From Polyangiaceae bacterium (GTDB taxonomy: Bacteria > Myxococcota_A > Polyangia > Polyangiales > Polyangiaceae), in NCBI GenBank assembly GCA_041389725.1, contig JAWKRG010000010.1:248001-312000 (forward strand): 64,000 bases of DNA. The letters are read 5' to 3'. The notes under the pieces were generated by a model. The model saw nothing but the letters and a program-made list of their open reading frames with translations. It had not been told where the DNA came from and searched no databases. A program made the position numbers and the translations under genes. Positions 9,388-20,300 of this stretch are shown piece by piece (position 1 is the first letter of the stretch; every line of letters begins with the position of its first letter).

Positions 9388-10284
9388 TCAACGCTCGAAA
9401 GCGCGGCCGACTTTCTGCCCTCGCTCGTCATACACGTAGAAGCCGCGACCGACCTTACGGCCGAACCAGCCCGCGGCGACCAGGTTGCGCAGCAACGTGG
9501 CGGGGCGGTACTTGTCGTCGCCGAACTCACGGTGGAGTACTTCGGCAATGAAGAGCAGCGTGTCGAGTCCGATCAGGTCCGCGAGCTCCAGGGGACCCAT
9601 GGGATGGTTCAGTCCCAGTTTGGCTCCCTGGTCGATGTCTTCGGGAGTGCCGAGCCCCTCTTGCAGAGCGAAGCACGCCTCGTTCAAGAACGGCACCAGC
9701 ATGCGGTTGACCACGAACCCCGGCTGATCTTTGCTCGTGATCACGGTCTTGCCGAGCTTCTCCGCGAGGGCCTGAATCGTCGTAGTGGTCGCGTCGCTCG
9801 TCTGAACACCGCGTACGATTTCCACTAGTTTCATCAGGGGCACGGGGTTCATGAAATGCATCCCGATCACCTCACTCGGGCGATTGGTCTTCCCCGCCAG
9901 GCGCGTGATGGAAATGCTGGAGGTGTTGGATGCCAAGATCGCGCCTGGCTTCATGCGCTTGTCGGCGTCTACGAACAGCGCGGTCTTCAGCTCCAGATTC
10001 TCGGTGGCGGCTTCCACCACTAGATCTGCCTTGTCGATACCGTCCGTTCCCCCGACGGCGACGATGCGCTCGAGGGCTTGATCTCGGTCCGCAGCTGCTA
10101 GCTTGCCCTTGTCCACCTGCTTGCCGAGGATCTTCGCGATCTTCTCCTTGCCCCCTTGGGCGCGCGCTTGATCTGCATCGGCCAGCCTGACTTCGTAGCC
10201 GTGCTGCGCGGCCACTTGCGCGATGCCGCCCCCCATCTGGCCTGCTCCAATTACGAAAATGCTGCGGATGTTTTCGGCGTTCAT
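9388..10284 (-). CDS. 3-hydroxybutyryl-CoA (3-hydroxyacyl-CoA) dehydrogenase
   Basis: A 298-residue NAD-dependent dehydrogenase of the short, monofunctional Hbd type (usual length about 280-300). The Rossmann glycine motif GAGQMG is at residues 13-18, after FVI. The catalytic region GMHFMNPVPLMKLVE has the conserved histidine at 143. The C-terminal helical domain includes LGLNHPMGPLELADLIGLD, a family signature. I used the ATG at 10284 (MNAENIRSIFVIGAG); the open frame further upstream overlaps the divergent gene's leader and lacks family similarity. It is first in a leftward operon with enoyl-CoA hydratase, giving two consecutive steps of beta-oxidation; no thiolase or acyl-CoA dehydrogenase is adjacent. 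Confidence 0.95.
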   Translation of the reverse strand: MNAENIRSIFVIGAGQMGGGIAQVAAQHGYEVRLADADQARAQGGKEKIAKILGKQVDKGKLAAADRDQALERIVAVGGTDGIDKADLVVEAATENLELKTALFVDADKRMKPGAILASNTSSISITRLAGKTNRPSEVIGMHFMNPVPLMKLVEIVRGVQTSDATTTTIQALAEKLGKTVITSKDQPGFVVNRMLVPFLNEACFALQEGLGTPEDIDQGAKLGLNHPMGPLELADLIGLDTLLFIAEVLHREFGDDKYRPATLLRNLVAAGWFGRKVGRGFYVYDERGQKVGRAFER

Positions 10285-10392
10285 GGCCCGGTCCAGGTAG
10301 CCCCGAGTTCGGCCGCTGGCAAGCGCGAGGCTGGGACGGCACCCAATTTTCCCGAGTGGGCAAGGGGAGCCAGGGCAAGTAGGTTTGCGCGC

Positions 10393-11241
10393 GTGTCTCG
10401 CGGCTGGTCCCCCCTTCTGCTCACCTTGGCGCTCGGCACCGCGTGCGGAACCCCGCCACGAGCAGACCAACGCGCAGCGATGCTGGTGCAAAAGGGGCGA
10501 CTCGAAGAGGCCGCGCGGCTATTGCGCGAGCAACTGGCGAGAGAGCCTGACGATCACCGGGCGCGGCAGCAGCTGATCCGAACCCTGGCCCTCAGCGGCG
10601 ACATGTCCGCGGTCAAGCGTGAGGTGGACGCTTTCGCGACTCGCGTCGGCCCCCGCGACCCGCGGCCCTGGATCGAACTGGGACACGCCTTCGAGATCGG
10701 GCACAGCTACGAGGAAGCGCTGGCAGCCTACGATCGCGCGGCGCAGATCGCGCCGAAGGATCCCCTAGGTCCCCGCACCGGTGGCATGCGCGCGGCGCGT
10801 TGGGGTGAGGCAGAGCTGGCGAAGCCGCGTCTGGAAGAGGCCCTGCGCCGCGATGCGCGCGACGCGGAAGTCTGGCACGCGCTCGGGCTGGTGCGTCTGC
10901 GGCTCGGCGATAGCGCCGGAGCCGAGCTCGCCTACCGATCCGGGTTGGCTGCTGATCCGACCGCCCTGGAGAACCGCGTGGGCCTTGCCACGGTAGCGCT
11001 GCTTCGCAAGGACGACGAAGCAGCGCTTCGCGAGTACGACGCGATCCTGGCGCAGCGTCCCCGCTTCGCTGACGCGCAACTTGGGAGGGCCTACGCTCTG
11101 CTGCGGTTGGGGCGTCTGGAAGACGCAGAGCTGGCCGTCGCCGCGGCCGAGCGCGGGGGCGCTTCACCCGGGGTGATTCGCCGCCAACGCTCCCTGCTGC
11201 AGCGCCTGAAATCCCGGCAAAAGCCGCAGACAAATCGCTGA
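10393..11241 (+). CDS. TPR lipoprotein
   Basis: A 282-residue exported TPR protein. The GTG at 10393 gives a signal peptide (SRGWSPLLLTLALGTAC) ending in a probable lipidated cysteine; the frame open further upstream is antisense to the dehydrogenase gene. The body is a run of about six TPRs, for example VQKGRLEEAARLLREQLARE, LGHAFEIGHSYEEALAAYDR and LGLVRLRLGDSAGAELAYRS, with typical Trp/Leu-Gly-Tyr-Ala-Pro spacing. It is divergent from the dehydrogenase gene and 100 bp upstream of the giant TPR gene. Likely an envelope-facing scaffold; the partner is unknown. Confidence 0.82.
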   Translation: MSRGWSPLLLTLALGTACGTPPRADQRAAMLVQKGRLEEAARLLREQLAREPDDHRARQQLIRTLALSGDMSAVKREVDAFATRVGPRDPRPWIELGHAFEIGHSYEEALAAYDRAAQIAPKDPLGPRTGGMRAARWGEAELAKPRLEEALRRDARDAEVWHALGLVRLRLGDSAGAELAYRSGLAADPTALENRVGLATVALLRKDDEAALREYDAILAQRPRFADAQLGRAYALLRLGRLEDAELAVAAAERGGASPGVIRRQRSLLQRLKSRQKPQTNR

Positions 11242-11251
11242 TTTACAAGGC

Positions 11252-11280
11252 TTGTCACCCCTGGACGCGCAGCGTAGTGT
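11252..11280 (+). promoter_or_regulatory. Candidate promoter for the giant TPR gene
   Basis: TTGTCA (11252-11257) and TAGTGT (11275-11280) are 17 bp apart, about 60 bp upstream of the chosen ATG at 11341. The -10 match is modest. Confidence 0.35.
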
Positions 11281-11340
11281 GGGTCCCCCTTGCGCCGGCA
11301 TGGGACGTTTGTCGCACCGCCGGCGGACACGGACGCGACC

Positions 11341-14300
11341 ATGTTCTCTGAGACGATCCGCACGGCCCTTGGGCACCTCCAGGACGACCCCGACAACTCC
11401 ACGGCCTGGGAGGCATTGGCCTCCGCCTTAGCCGCTGACGATCGCGACCTCGACGTCGACGATTTGCTGCGTTTGCTGGGGGCCGCCCGCTCGTCGCACG
11501 GCGAACGGGGCGAAGCTCGCGCCGCAGCCCGGCTACTCGAGTTCGAGACCGAAGTTGCGAAAGGCAGTGAAGCCGAAGCAGACCTGCTGCGCGAGCGCGC
11601 GCGGGTACTGCGCGAAGAGCTTCTCGACGATGAGACCGCTCGACAGGTGTTGGAACGACTGCTCGAGGTCGTGCCCGGAGACACGCGCGCCAGCGAAATC
11701 ATCGAGGAGTCAGACTCCAAGCGCGAGAAGTGGAAGGACTTGGTCGCCACCTACGCGGGCGAAGCAGAGCAGGCTCCCGACGACGTCTACAAGAGCTCCA
11801 TGCTGATGCGTGCCGCAGAGATGGAGCTGCGATTCGGAGCTGAAGCCTCGGATGAACAGTCCGTGGTGGAAAAGCTGGAACAGGCGGTTCGCCTCGACCC
11901 GACCAACGTGCGCGCAGGGCGTATGCTCGAGCTGGTCTACCGTCGCGCCGAGCGTTGGGACGACGTGGCACCCGTGCTCGAACGCCTCTCGGACCGAGCC
12001 GAAACTGCGACGGATCGTGTCGCCTGTGGGATCCGTCTAGCGCGCCTCTATCGCAGCCGGTCCAGCGACGAAGCCCGCGCGGCCCGTGCCTACGAGCGGG
12101 TGCTGAAGGACCGCGCGGACCACGGCGAAGCCAAAGCCTACCTGTCGCAGTACTACGAGCGAGAGCAGCGCTGGGACGATCTGGTGGCGCTGTACGAGCG
12201 AGATCTGAAGGCCAAAGACCTGAGTGCGGTCGAGCGCCTGGGCGACATGCTGCAGATCGCGATGCTGTATTGGAAGCGCGCGTCACGTCCGAAGGAAGCC
12301 GAGAGCTGGTTCGAGCGCATCGCAAAGCTGGAGCCCACCCACCCGGGAATGCTGTCGTTCTACCGCGAGTACGCGGCAGAGCTCGGGCAGGAAGGTCGAC
12401 TGATCGAGATCCTACAGAACGCGCAGCGGGCGATGAAAGATGGCCCCGAGAAGACGGAGCTGTCATCGGAGATCGCTCGCTTGATGGAGGGGCAGGCGGA
12501 CGCGCAAAAAGCGATCGAGCAGTACAAGGGTGTGTTGCGCCAGGACCCGGACAACGTCGAGGCGCGCGACGCGCTCAAGCGCCTGTACAAGCAGACCCAG
12601 GGCTACAACGCCCTGGTCGAACTCTTGCGCCAGCAGCTGGAACGGATTGACGCGTCGGAGTACGCGACCCGCTTGGCCATCCTGCGCGAGGTCGCCTCGG
12701 TGTATCGGCAGTACATCAAGAGCGACACGGCGCTCGTCACCGTGCTCAATCAGATCGTTCAGCTGGACGAGAAGCTGGACGAACACGACGTTGCCGAGGT
12801 GAGGGAGCTAGTCGGCCTCTACGAAAAGCTGGGCCGCTGGCGAGACTTGCTCACCAATCAGCTCCGCCTGGCGGAAATCACCGGCGATGTCGAAGAGAAG
12901 AAGGAACTGTTTCGCGACGCCGCGCGACGCTGGCTCGACCAGTTCTCCAACGTGCAGAACGCCACCGAGGCCTACGAGGCGCTGCTCAAGGTGGACCGTG
13001 GCGATCGTGAAGCGCGCGAGCGCTTGCACGAACTCTACCGCAAACGTCGCGCGTGGCCTGCGCTCTACGAACTCTATGAGAGTGAGCTGGAGGACACCGA
13101 GGAGTCGCAGCAGGTCCTCGTGCTCAAGGAGATGGCACAGCTCGCTGCGGAGCGGCTGGGCAAGGCGGCAGAGGCCGTGCAGCTCTATCGCCGCATTCTG
13201 CAGATCGATCCGTCGCGCATGGAGGTGCTCGACTCCCTGGAACGCCATGCAGAGCGGTCCAAGGACTTCAACACCTTGGCGGACGTGCTGGAACGACGAG
13301 TCGATGCTGCTGCTGACGAGGAAGCGCGCCTCGCCGCGCTGACCCGTTTGGGCGGAGTGTATGCGGATCAGCTGAAGGACCCGGCCAACGCGACGAAGAC
13401 TTGGCAGCGCGTGCTCGAGCTGTCTCCGGGCCACCACCGCGCACTCCGCGTGCTCCGCGAGTCCTATCTCGAGACGGGCGACTACGACGGTCTCGAGGCC
13501 CTGTACGCGTCCCAGAGCGACTGGGAGGGGCTGGCCGACGTCCTCAGCAACGCTGCGGATCGCGCCAAGGACGACTCCGCGAAGATCGAGCTCTCCTATC
13601 GCGCTGCGGCCGTGTACGAAGGCAAGCTCGAGGAGCCTGAGCGCGCCTTCCGGTCCTACGAGCGAATTCTGGCCACGAGCCCGACGGACGTGCGCGCGGC
13701 CAAGAGTCTCATTCCGCTGTACGAAGCCGACGAGAAGTGGGCGCGGTTGCCTGCGCTGTACGAGCTGCTCGCGTCCGCCGCCGAAGGCGACGAACAGGTC
13801 GACATCTACTGCAAGATCATCGAGATCACCGCCGGGCGCCTGTCGGATCGCAAGGCAGCGGCTGCCTACGCAGAGCGCGTCTATGGCCTGGCACCGCAGC
13901 GAGAGGACGTTCTCAAGCTGTTCGAGGACACGGCGCGGGCCGCGGGAGCCTTGGTGCCCTTCGTCGGCGCGCTGGAGAGTCGATTGGTTCAGTTGGGAAG
14001 CGCCAGCGCCAGCGACACAGAGGAAGCGGCGCCGCCCTCCAAGCGCAAGAAGGGCAAGAAGAAGGGGGCCCAGGCCGACGCGCCGGCCGCCAGCGGAGAT
14101 CTGCCCGAACGCCGTCGTCTGGAGTTGATGCTGGCGCGCGCCTATCAAGACGACCTCGATCGCACCGATGACGCGGTAGGCGTCTACAAACGGCTGTTGG
14201 AGCGCGACGCGAGCGACGTGGATGCGGCGGAGGCGCTCGAGCAGCTGCTGCGCAAGCACGACCGCCGGGATGATCTGCGCTGGCTGCTCGATCTGCGCGT

Positions 14301-17300
14301 CAGGTCCGCGGACGATTCGCGCAAGGCGGAGTTGCTCAGCGAGTGGGCAACTTTGGAAGAGGACGTGTACCAGGAACCGGCGCGCGCGATCGAGTTGCAC
14401 AAGCGCGTCTTGGAGATTACGCCGGAGCGTGTCGACTCTCTGCGCACGCTCGCACGTTTGCTTCTCGACGCGGGTGACGTGGAGTCCGCGGTGGACGTCA
14501 TCGAGAAACACCGGGATCAACTCGACGGGGAGGAGCGGGCGCTGCGCGAGGTCGACCTCGCGGAGATCAACTTGACGCGCTTGGGTCGCGCTTTGCCCGC
14601 GCAAGAGGCTGCGATTCGAGCACTCGAGGCGTCGCCAGGTCAGCCGCGAGCCATCGCGGTGCTCGAGAAGTTGATGGAAGACGAGACCACCCGCGCGCGT
14701 GCGGCCGAAGTGCTCGCGGCCCAGTACGCAACCGGTGGCGAAGCGCGTCGGGAAGTGCAGGCGCTCGGCGTGATGCTGGATCAGGCGGCTGACGAGGAAC
14801 ACCGCCGCTCGTTGTTCATTCGACTTGCGGACGTGCACGAAGAAAAGCTCGGTGCCTACGGCAATGCCCTGGACGTGATGCTGCGAGCCGTGCGTGCATT
14901 TCCCACGGCAATGGACTTCTGGGACCGCGCGGAGTCCCTGGCGGTTCTGGCGGGACGACCCACGGACTTGTCCGAGGCGTTTCGCGAGGTATTGCGGACG
15001 GAGCTGACCCCGGAGGAGCAGACGGAATTGTGCGAGCGCGCGGCGCGGCTGCACGAAGATCGCCTGGGGGATCCCATCGGTGCGACGCCGTACCTGGAGC
15101 GAATCCTCGATCACGATCCCGGCAACGAGCAGGCCTTCCTGCGCTTGAAGGACATTCTGACCGCGGCCGAGCGTTGGGGGGAGCTCGAGGCGCTCTACGA
15201 CAAGGCGGCGAGCGCGACGGACGACACCACACGGCGCGTGGACATGTTCGTCGAGGTGGCGCTGATCGCCGAGGAGATCATCGAGAACTCGGAGAAAGCG
15301 ACTCGATACTACGAGCGCATCATCGAACTCGACCCGATGCATGACGTGGCGGTTCGAGCCTTGGATCGCCTGTATGCCAAAGCCGAGCGTCACCAGGACT
15401 TGGCCGGGCTGCTGGAGCGACGACTCGACGCGGCCAGTGGCGACGAGTTGCTCGAGCTGAAGCTGCGGCTCAGCCGGCTCCTGTTGGAGAAGCTTCATCA
15501 ACCCGACAAGGCAGTGGGACACGTCGAGGACGTGCTCACGGAGCGGCCCAACGACTACGACGCCCGGGAACTGGCCGAGCGCTTACTGGAGATCGGCAAC
15601 CTGCGCTTGCGCGCCGCGCGCATGCTGGAGACCGTCTACGAGGCTCGTGACGAGGTCCGCGATCTGGTCCGAGTGTTGGCCGTCCGCCTCGAAGAGCAGG
15701 ACAAGTCTGCCGCAGGCGAGGGCGAGCTGGACGACGAGCGCCGCGACCTCCTGCGTCGCATAGCGCTGTTGCGGGACGAGCGTCTCCACGACGACGACGC
15801 TGCTCTCGGCGCTCTGGCGCGGCTGGTTCCTGCGGACCCCTTGGACCTGGATTCCCGCGAGCGCTTGCTGGAGATCGGCCGGCGTATCGGCGCTCACAGT
15901 CGCGTCGCCGAAGTGCTGGCGCTGGCGGCAAAGCGCGCGGACACACCGGGGCTCAAGGGCGAGATCCTGATGAAGGTGGCGGAGATCTACGAAGAGCTCT
16001 TGAACGACGCAGACTCTGCCGAGAAGACCTATCGAGAGGTACTGACCCTGGACGAATCGGACGCCGAATTGGTGCTTCCGGCCGCGCGCGCCTTGGAACG
16101 TATCTACGTCGGAAGCGACAAGTCCGAGGCTTTGGGCGAGGTGCTTCGCATCCAAGTGAAGCTCGAAGCCGAAGGCGAGGCGCGCAAGGCCCTACTCGGT
16201 CGCTTGGGCGAACTCTGCCAGTCCGTGCTCGGTGACGCGCCTGGCGCGATCGAAGCTTGGCGCATGCGCGCAGAAGAGAATCCGGGGGACGAACTCGCCC
16301 TGGCGGCCCTGGATCGCTTGTACGAAGAGAACTCCCAATGGCGCGAGCTGGTCGACGTGCTGTCCCTGCGCCGCGACGCCACGGAAGATCTCGGCATGCG
16401 GCGCAAATTGATGGTCCGGGCGGCGACGACGCTGTCGAGCAAGCTGGATGCCATCCCGGATTCCATCGACGCATGGCGCGCCGTGCTCGACGAATACGGC
16501 CCAGACGCCGAGGTCCTGCTTGCGCTGGAGGGCTTGTTCGAGCGCGCGGAGCAATGGCACGACTTGGCGGAAACCTACGAGCGACACCTGGATCTGGTCG
16601 AGGCTGACGCAGACCGCTTGGAGCTACTGGCCAAACTCGGTCGCTTGAAGCAGCGTCACCTAGGCGACACGGAGGGGGCTCTCGAGACCTATCGTCGTGC
16701 GCTCACCCTCGACAGCGGCCACGAAGCGTCACGCGGAGCTTTGGAGGACCTCCTGGAGAGTGACGACGGATTTGCCCGTCGCGAGGCCGCGGGGATCCTG
16801 CACCCCATCTACGAAGCCGACGGTGCGCACGAGAAGCTGCTGCGCGTGATCGACATCGAGATCGATGGTGCCGAGGACGTTTTCGAGAAGCTGAAGAGCT
16901 TGGAAAAAGCGATTCAGGTCGCCGAGGTATCTCTGCAGGATGACAATCGGGCCTACCAGTACGCAGAGCGAGCAGTGCGCAGTGCGGCTGGCCACACGGA
17001 GCTCGCCCCCTGGCTGGCGCACATCGAGCGCCTGGCCGACCGCGCTTCGCGCCAGGCGGACTACGTCAAGTTGCTGTGCCAGGTCGTCGACGAGATCTTC
17101 GATGGTGAGGTGCAGCTGTCGGTGACACTGAAGATCGCCGAGATTGCCCGCCACCAGCTCGCGGATCGCGAGCTGGCGCGGGAGTACTACCGAAAGGCGC
17201 TCGAGCTGCGCTCCGACGACAAGGACGCACTCGCCGCGCTGGAGTCGCTCTACGAGGAGATGGGGGACGCTCCACAGCTGTTGGAAGTCCTCGAGCGTCG

Positions 17301-20300
17301 CGCGGAGGTCGTCGACTCCGATGAAGAACGCAAAGCGCTCCTCTTCCGGCGCGCACGCCTGCTTTCGGACGTGCTGCGCGACAACGCTCGATCCATCCAG
17401 GTGTACGAGAGCGTGCTCGACTCTGGAATGGATCGCGGCGCGTTGGACGCCTTGGAGTCCCTCTACACCCTGGAAGAACGCTGGCCCGACCTGCAGGAGC
17501 TCTATGCGCGGCAGCTGGATGCCGCCGACGGTGCACAGCCGGGGCTCCGCGTGAAAGTGGCTCAAGTGGCGGCTCACCGCCTCAACGACATGGGGCGCGC
17601 CTTCGAGGAGCTGGAACTCGCACTCGATGAAGAGAAGCAACACGAAGGTGCCATTGCCGAGTTGGAGAAGCTCCTGGCCAAGGCGCCGGAGGCCGAGCAC
17701 CGCTCGCGCGCGGCGGCCATTTTGGAGCCGGTGTACTTGCAGCGCGCTGACTTCGACAAGGTGATGGGAGCCATCGAAGCGCGTCTCGAGTTCGAGCAAG
17801 ACCCCGTCGAACGCCGCGAGCTGTTGGGGCGGCTAGCCCAGCTGCACGAGGAGCAGAAGGAGGACTATCGCGCGGCGCTGGAAACCACGGCCAAGTTGTT
17901 GCACGAGGACTTGAGTGACGAGAGCACTCGTAGCGAGCTGGAGCGCCTGGCGAAGGTTGCGGGCGCCGAACGGCGATTGGCGGAGATCTACGCGGCGGAG
18001 CTGGAGGAGTACCCCGGCGACGACGACACGTCCTTCGCTCTCTCTCGCCGCGCAGGCGAGCTGTTCACCTCTTTGGAAGATCTGGAGCGCGGCCTGGTCT
18101 TCTACCGCCGCGCGCTGGCCTTCGAGCCCGAAAGCCACGAGCTGTTCGAAGCCGTCGACGACATTCTGGCCAAGACGGGTCGACACGAAGAGCGCGTCGC
18201 TCACTATCGCCAAGGGCTCGACCATCGCTTCGAACCACGAGAGCGGCTGGCGGCGTATCACACGATCGCGCAGTTGCTCGAAGAGAACCTCGGGCGCAAG
18301 GAAGAGGCGATCGAGGCGTATCGCTCGGCGCTGGAGACCGACGAGACCGACGAAACTGCCGCGCAGCGACTGACGGAGCTCTATCGCAGTGAAGGCCGCA
18401 ATGAAGATCTGGCGGAGCTGCTGCTTCGCCGTGCGGAGTTGGCGCCCTCTGCGGATCAGGCCGCCGGTCACCGCGTCGTGCTGGCTCAGCTCCTCGCGGG
18501 CCCGATGCAAGACAAGGACCGCGCGATCGACCAGTTGGACGAGGTGGTTCGCTCGCTGCCAGGGCACTCCGAAGCCGTCCGTGCGCTCGAAGCCTTCCTT
18601 GAAGACGAGGCGCACAAGGAGCGCGTGGTCGAGATCCTGCGCCCCCTCTACGAGGGTGCAGACGACTGGCAGCGGCTCATTCGCTTGAACGAAGACCGCT
18701 ACGCGCTGGCCGAAGACACCGCGGAGAAGGTCCTGGTGTTGCGGGAGACGGCCGAGTTGTGGGAGCGGCGAGGCGGCGACCTGCCGCGAGCGGAGAAAGC
18801 GCTGACCATCGCCTTCGGCCTGGACCCCGACGACGGGGAGCTTCGTACCGAGCTGGAGCGAGTCGTGGAGTCGACTGGGCAGTGGGATCGCTTGGCCAAG
18901 ACCTATCAGGCCGCCCTCGACGCACACCCCGACATGATCAGTCGCCGCGACGTGCTCGCTCGCTTGGCCGAGGTCCACGATCGGCGTCGCGACGATCCCC
19001 GTGCCGCCCTCGATTCCCTGGCGCAGCTGCGCGCCGTCGACGAGACGGACGCGGAACCGCTCGCCAAGATGGAACAGCTCGCGACTTTGCTCAGCGATTG
19101 GACCGTCCTGATCGACGTTCTGCGAGCTCGCGCCGAGTACTCCTTGGACGACGAGGAGCGGGCCAGCTTGTGGCGGCGCATCGGCGAGGCGAAGCGCGAC
19201 ATGTTGGAGGACGCTGCTGGCGCGATCGCGGCCTACGAGCGCGCCATGGAGCTCGAGCCAGACAGCGCGTTCACGGTGGATTGTCTGATCCAGCTGCGTG
19301 AGGATCGGGGCGACGCCGAAGAACTGGTGGAGCTCTATCAGCGACGCGTCGAACTGACGGATGAAGATGACGCTGACATGCGCTACGAGCTCTTGACGCT
19401 TGCTGCCAAGGTCTACGAAGAAAAGCTGGAAGACCGCGGCCGCGCCATCGATGCGCTGAACCAGGCGCTGAGCGCGCGACCGGACGACGACGCCGTGATC
19501 GCCGGCCTCGGCCGCCTCTATCGCGCCGAAGCCATGTGGCCAGAACTGCTCGACAACTTGCGCCTGAGCGCCAGTCGATCCGCGGAACCCACGGCGCGCG
19601 CGGAGCTGCGCCGGCAAATGGGCGCGATTCTCGCCGAGCAAATGAGCGCATGGGAGGACGCCCTGGAGGCCTATCGCCAGGTCCTCGACGATGCGCCCGG
19701 GGACGAGGGAGCGATCGAGGCGGTGCTCGTCATCGGGCGGGAGCACGAGGATCTGCGCGAGACAGTGACGGAAGTCCTCGTACCGGTGCTGACCGCTGCG
19801 GAGCGCTGGAAGGCCCTCGCCGAGGTGCTCGAGATGCGGCTGTCTGTGGAGACGGACCCGTCGGTGCGTGCGGAAACCCTGACGCGGATCGCCCACGTCC
19901 ACGAGGAGCGTCTGGGCGCACCCGAGCAGGCCCTGGGCGCCGCCTTGCGCGCCCTCTCGGAGCGACCGGAGTCCACGGAGCTGCACGACCTGGCCGAGCG
20001 CTTGGCGGCGGCCTCGGGTACTTGGAGCACCTACGCGGACGCGCTGGCGGAGCGGGCGCAGTCGACTTTCGATCCCGACGTGGGTCGCGATCTGTACAGC
20101 CGGCTCGGTCGCGTAGCAGAAGAGCGCTTGTCGGATCCCAGCCGGGCCATCGATGCTTATCGCTCTGCGGTCGAACAAGCAGGAGACCAGCCCGAACTGC
20201 TATCGGCGCTCGATCGCCTGTACGCGGCAACGAACGATCCCCAGGCGCTAGCCGACGTGCTGGAACGCCGGGTACTGGCCGAGGCAGACGAGTCGGCTCA

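Noticed and set aside
12808..15522. Long antisense open frame (about 900 codons) across the giant TPR gene
   Set aside because: It mirrors high-GC third-position bias of the sense gene, has no domain, and is rich in Gln/His/Arg/Val as expected for antisense of TPR codons. The similar antisense frames at 17833-20178, 39139-41715 and 51404-53695 were rejected for the same reason.
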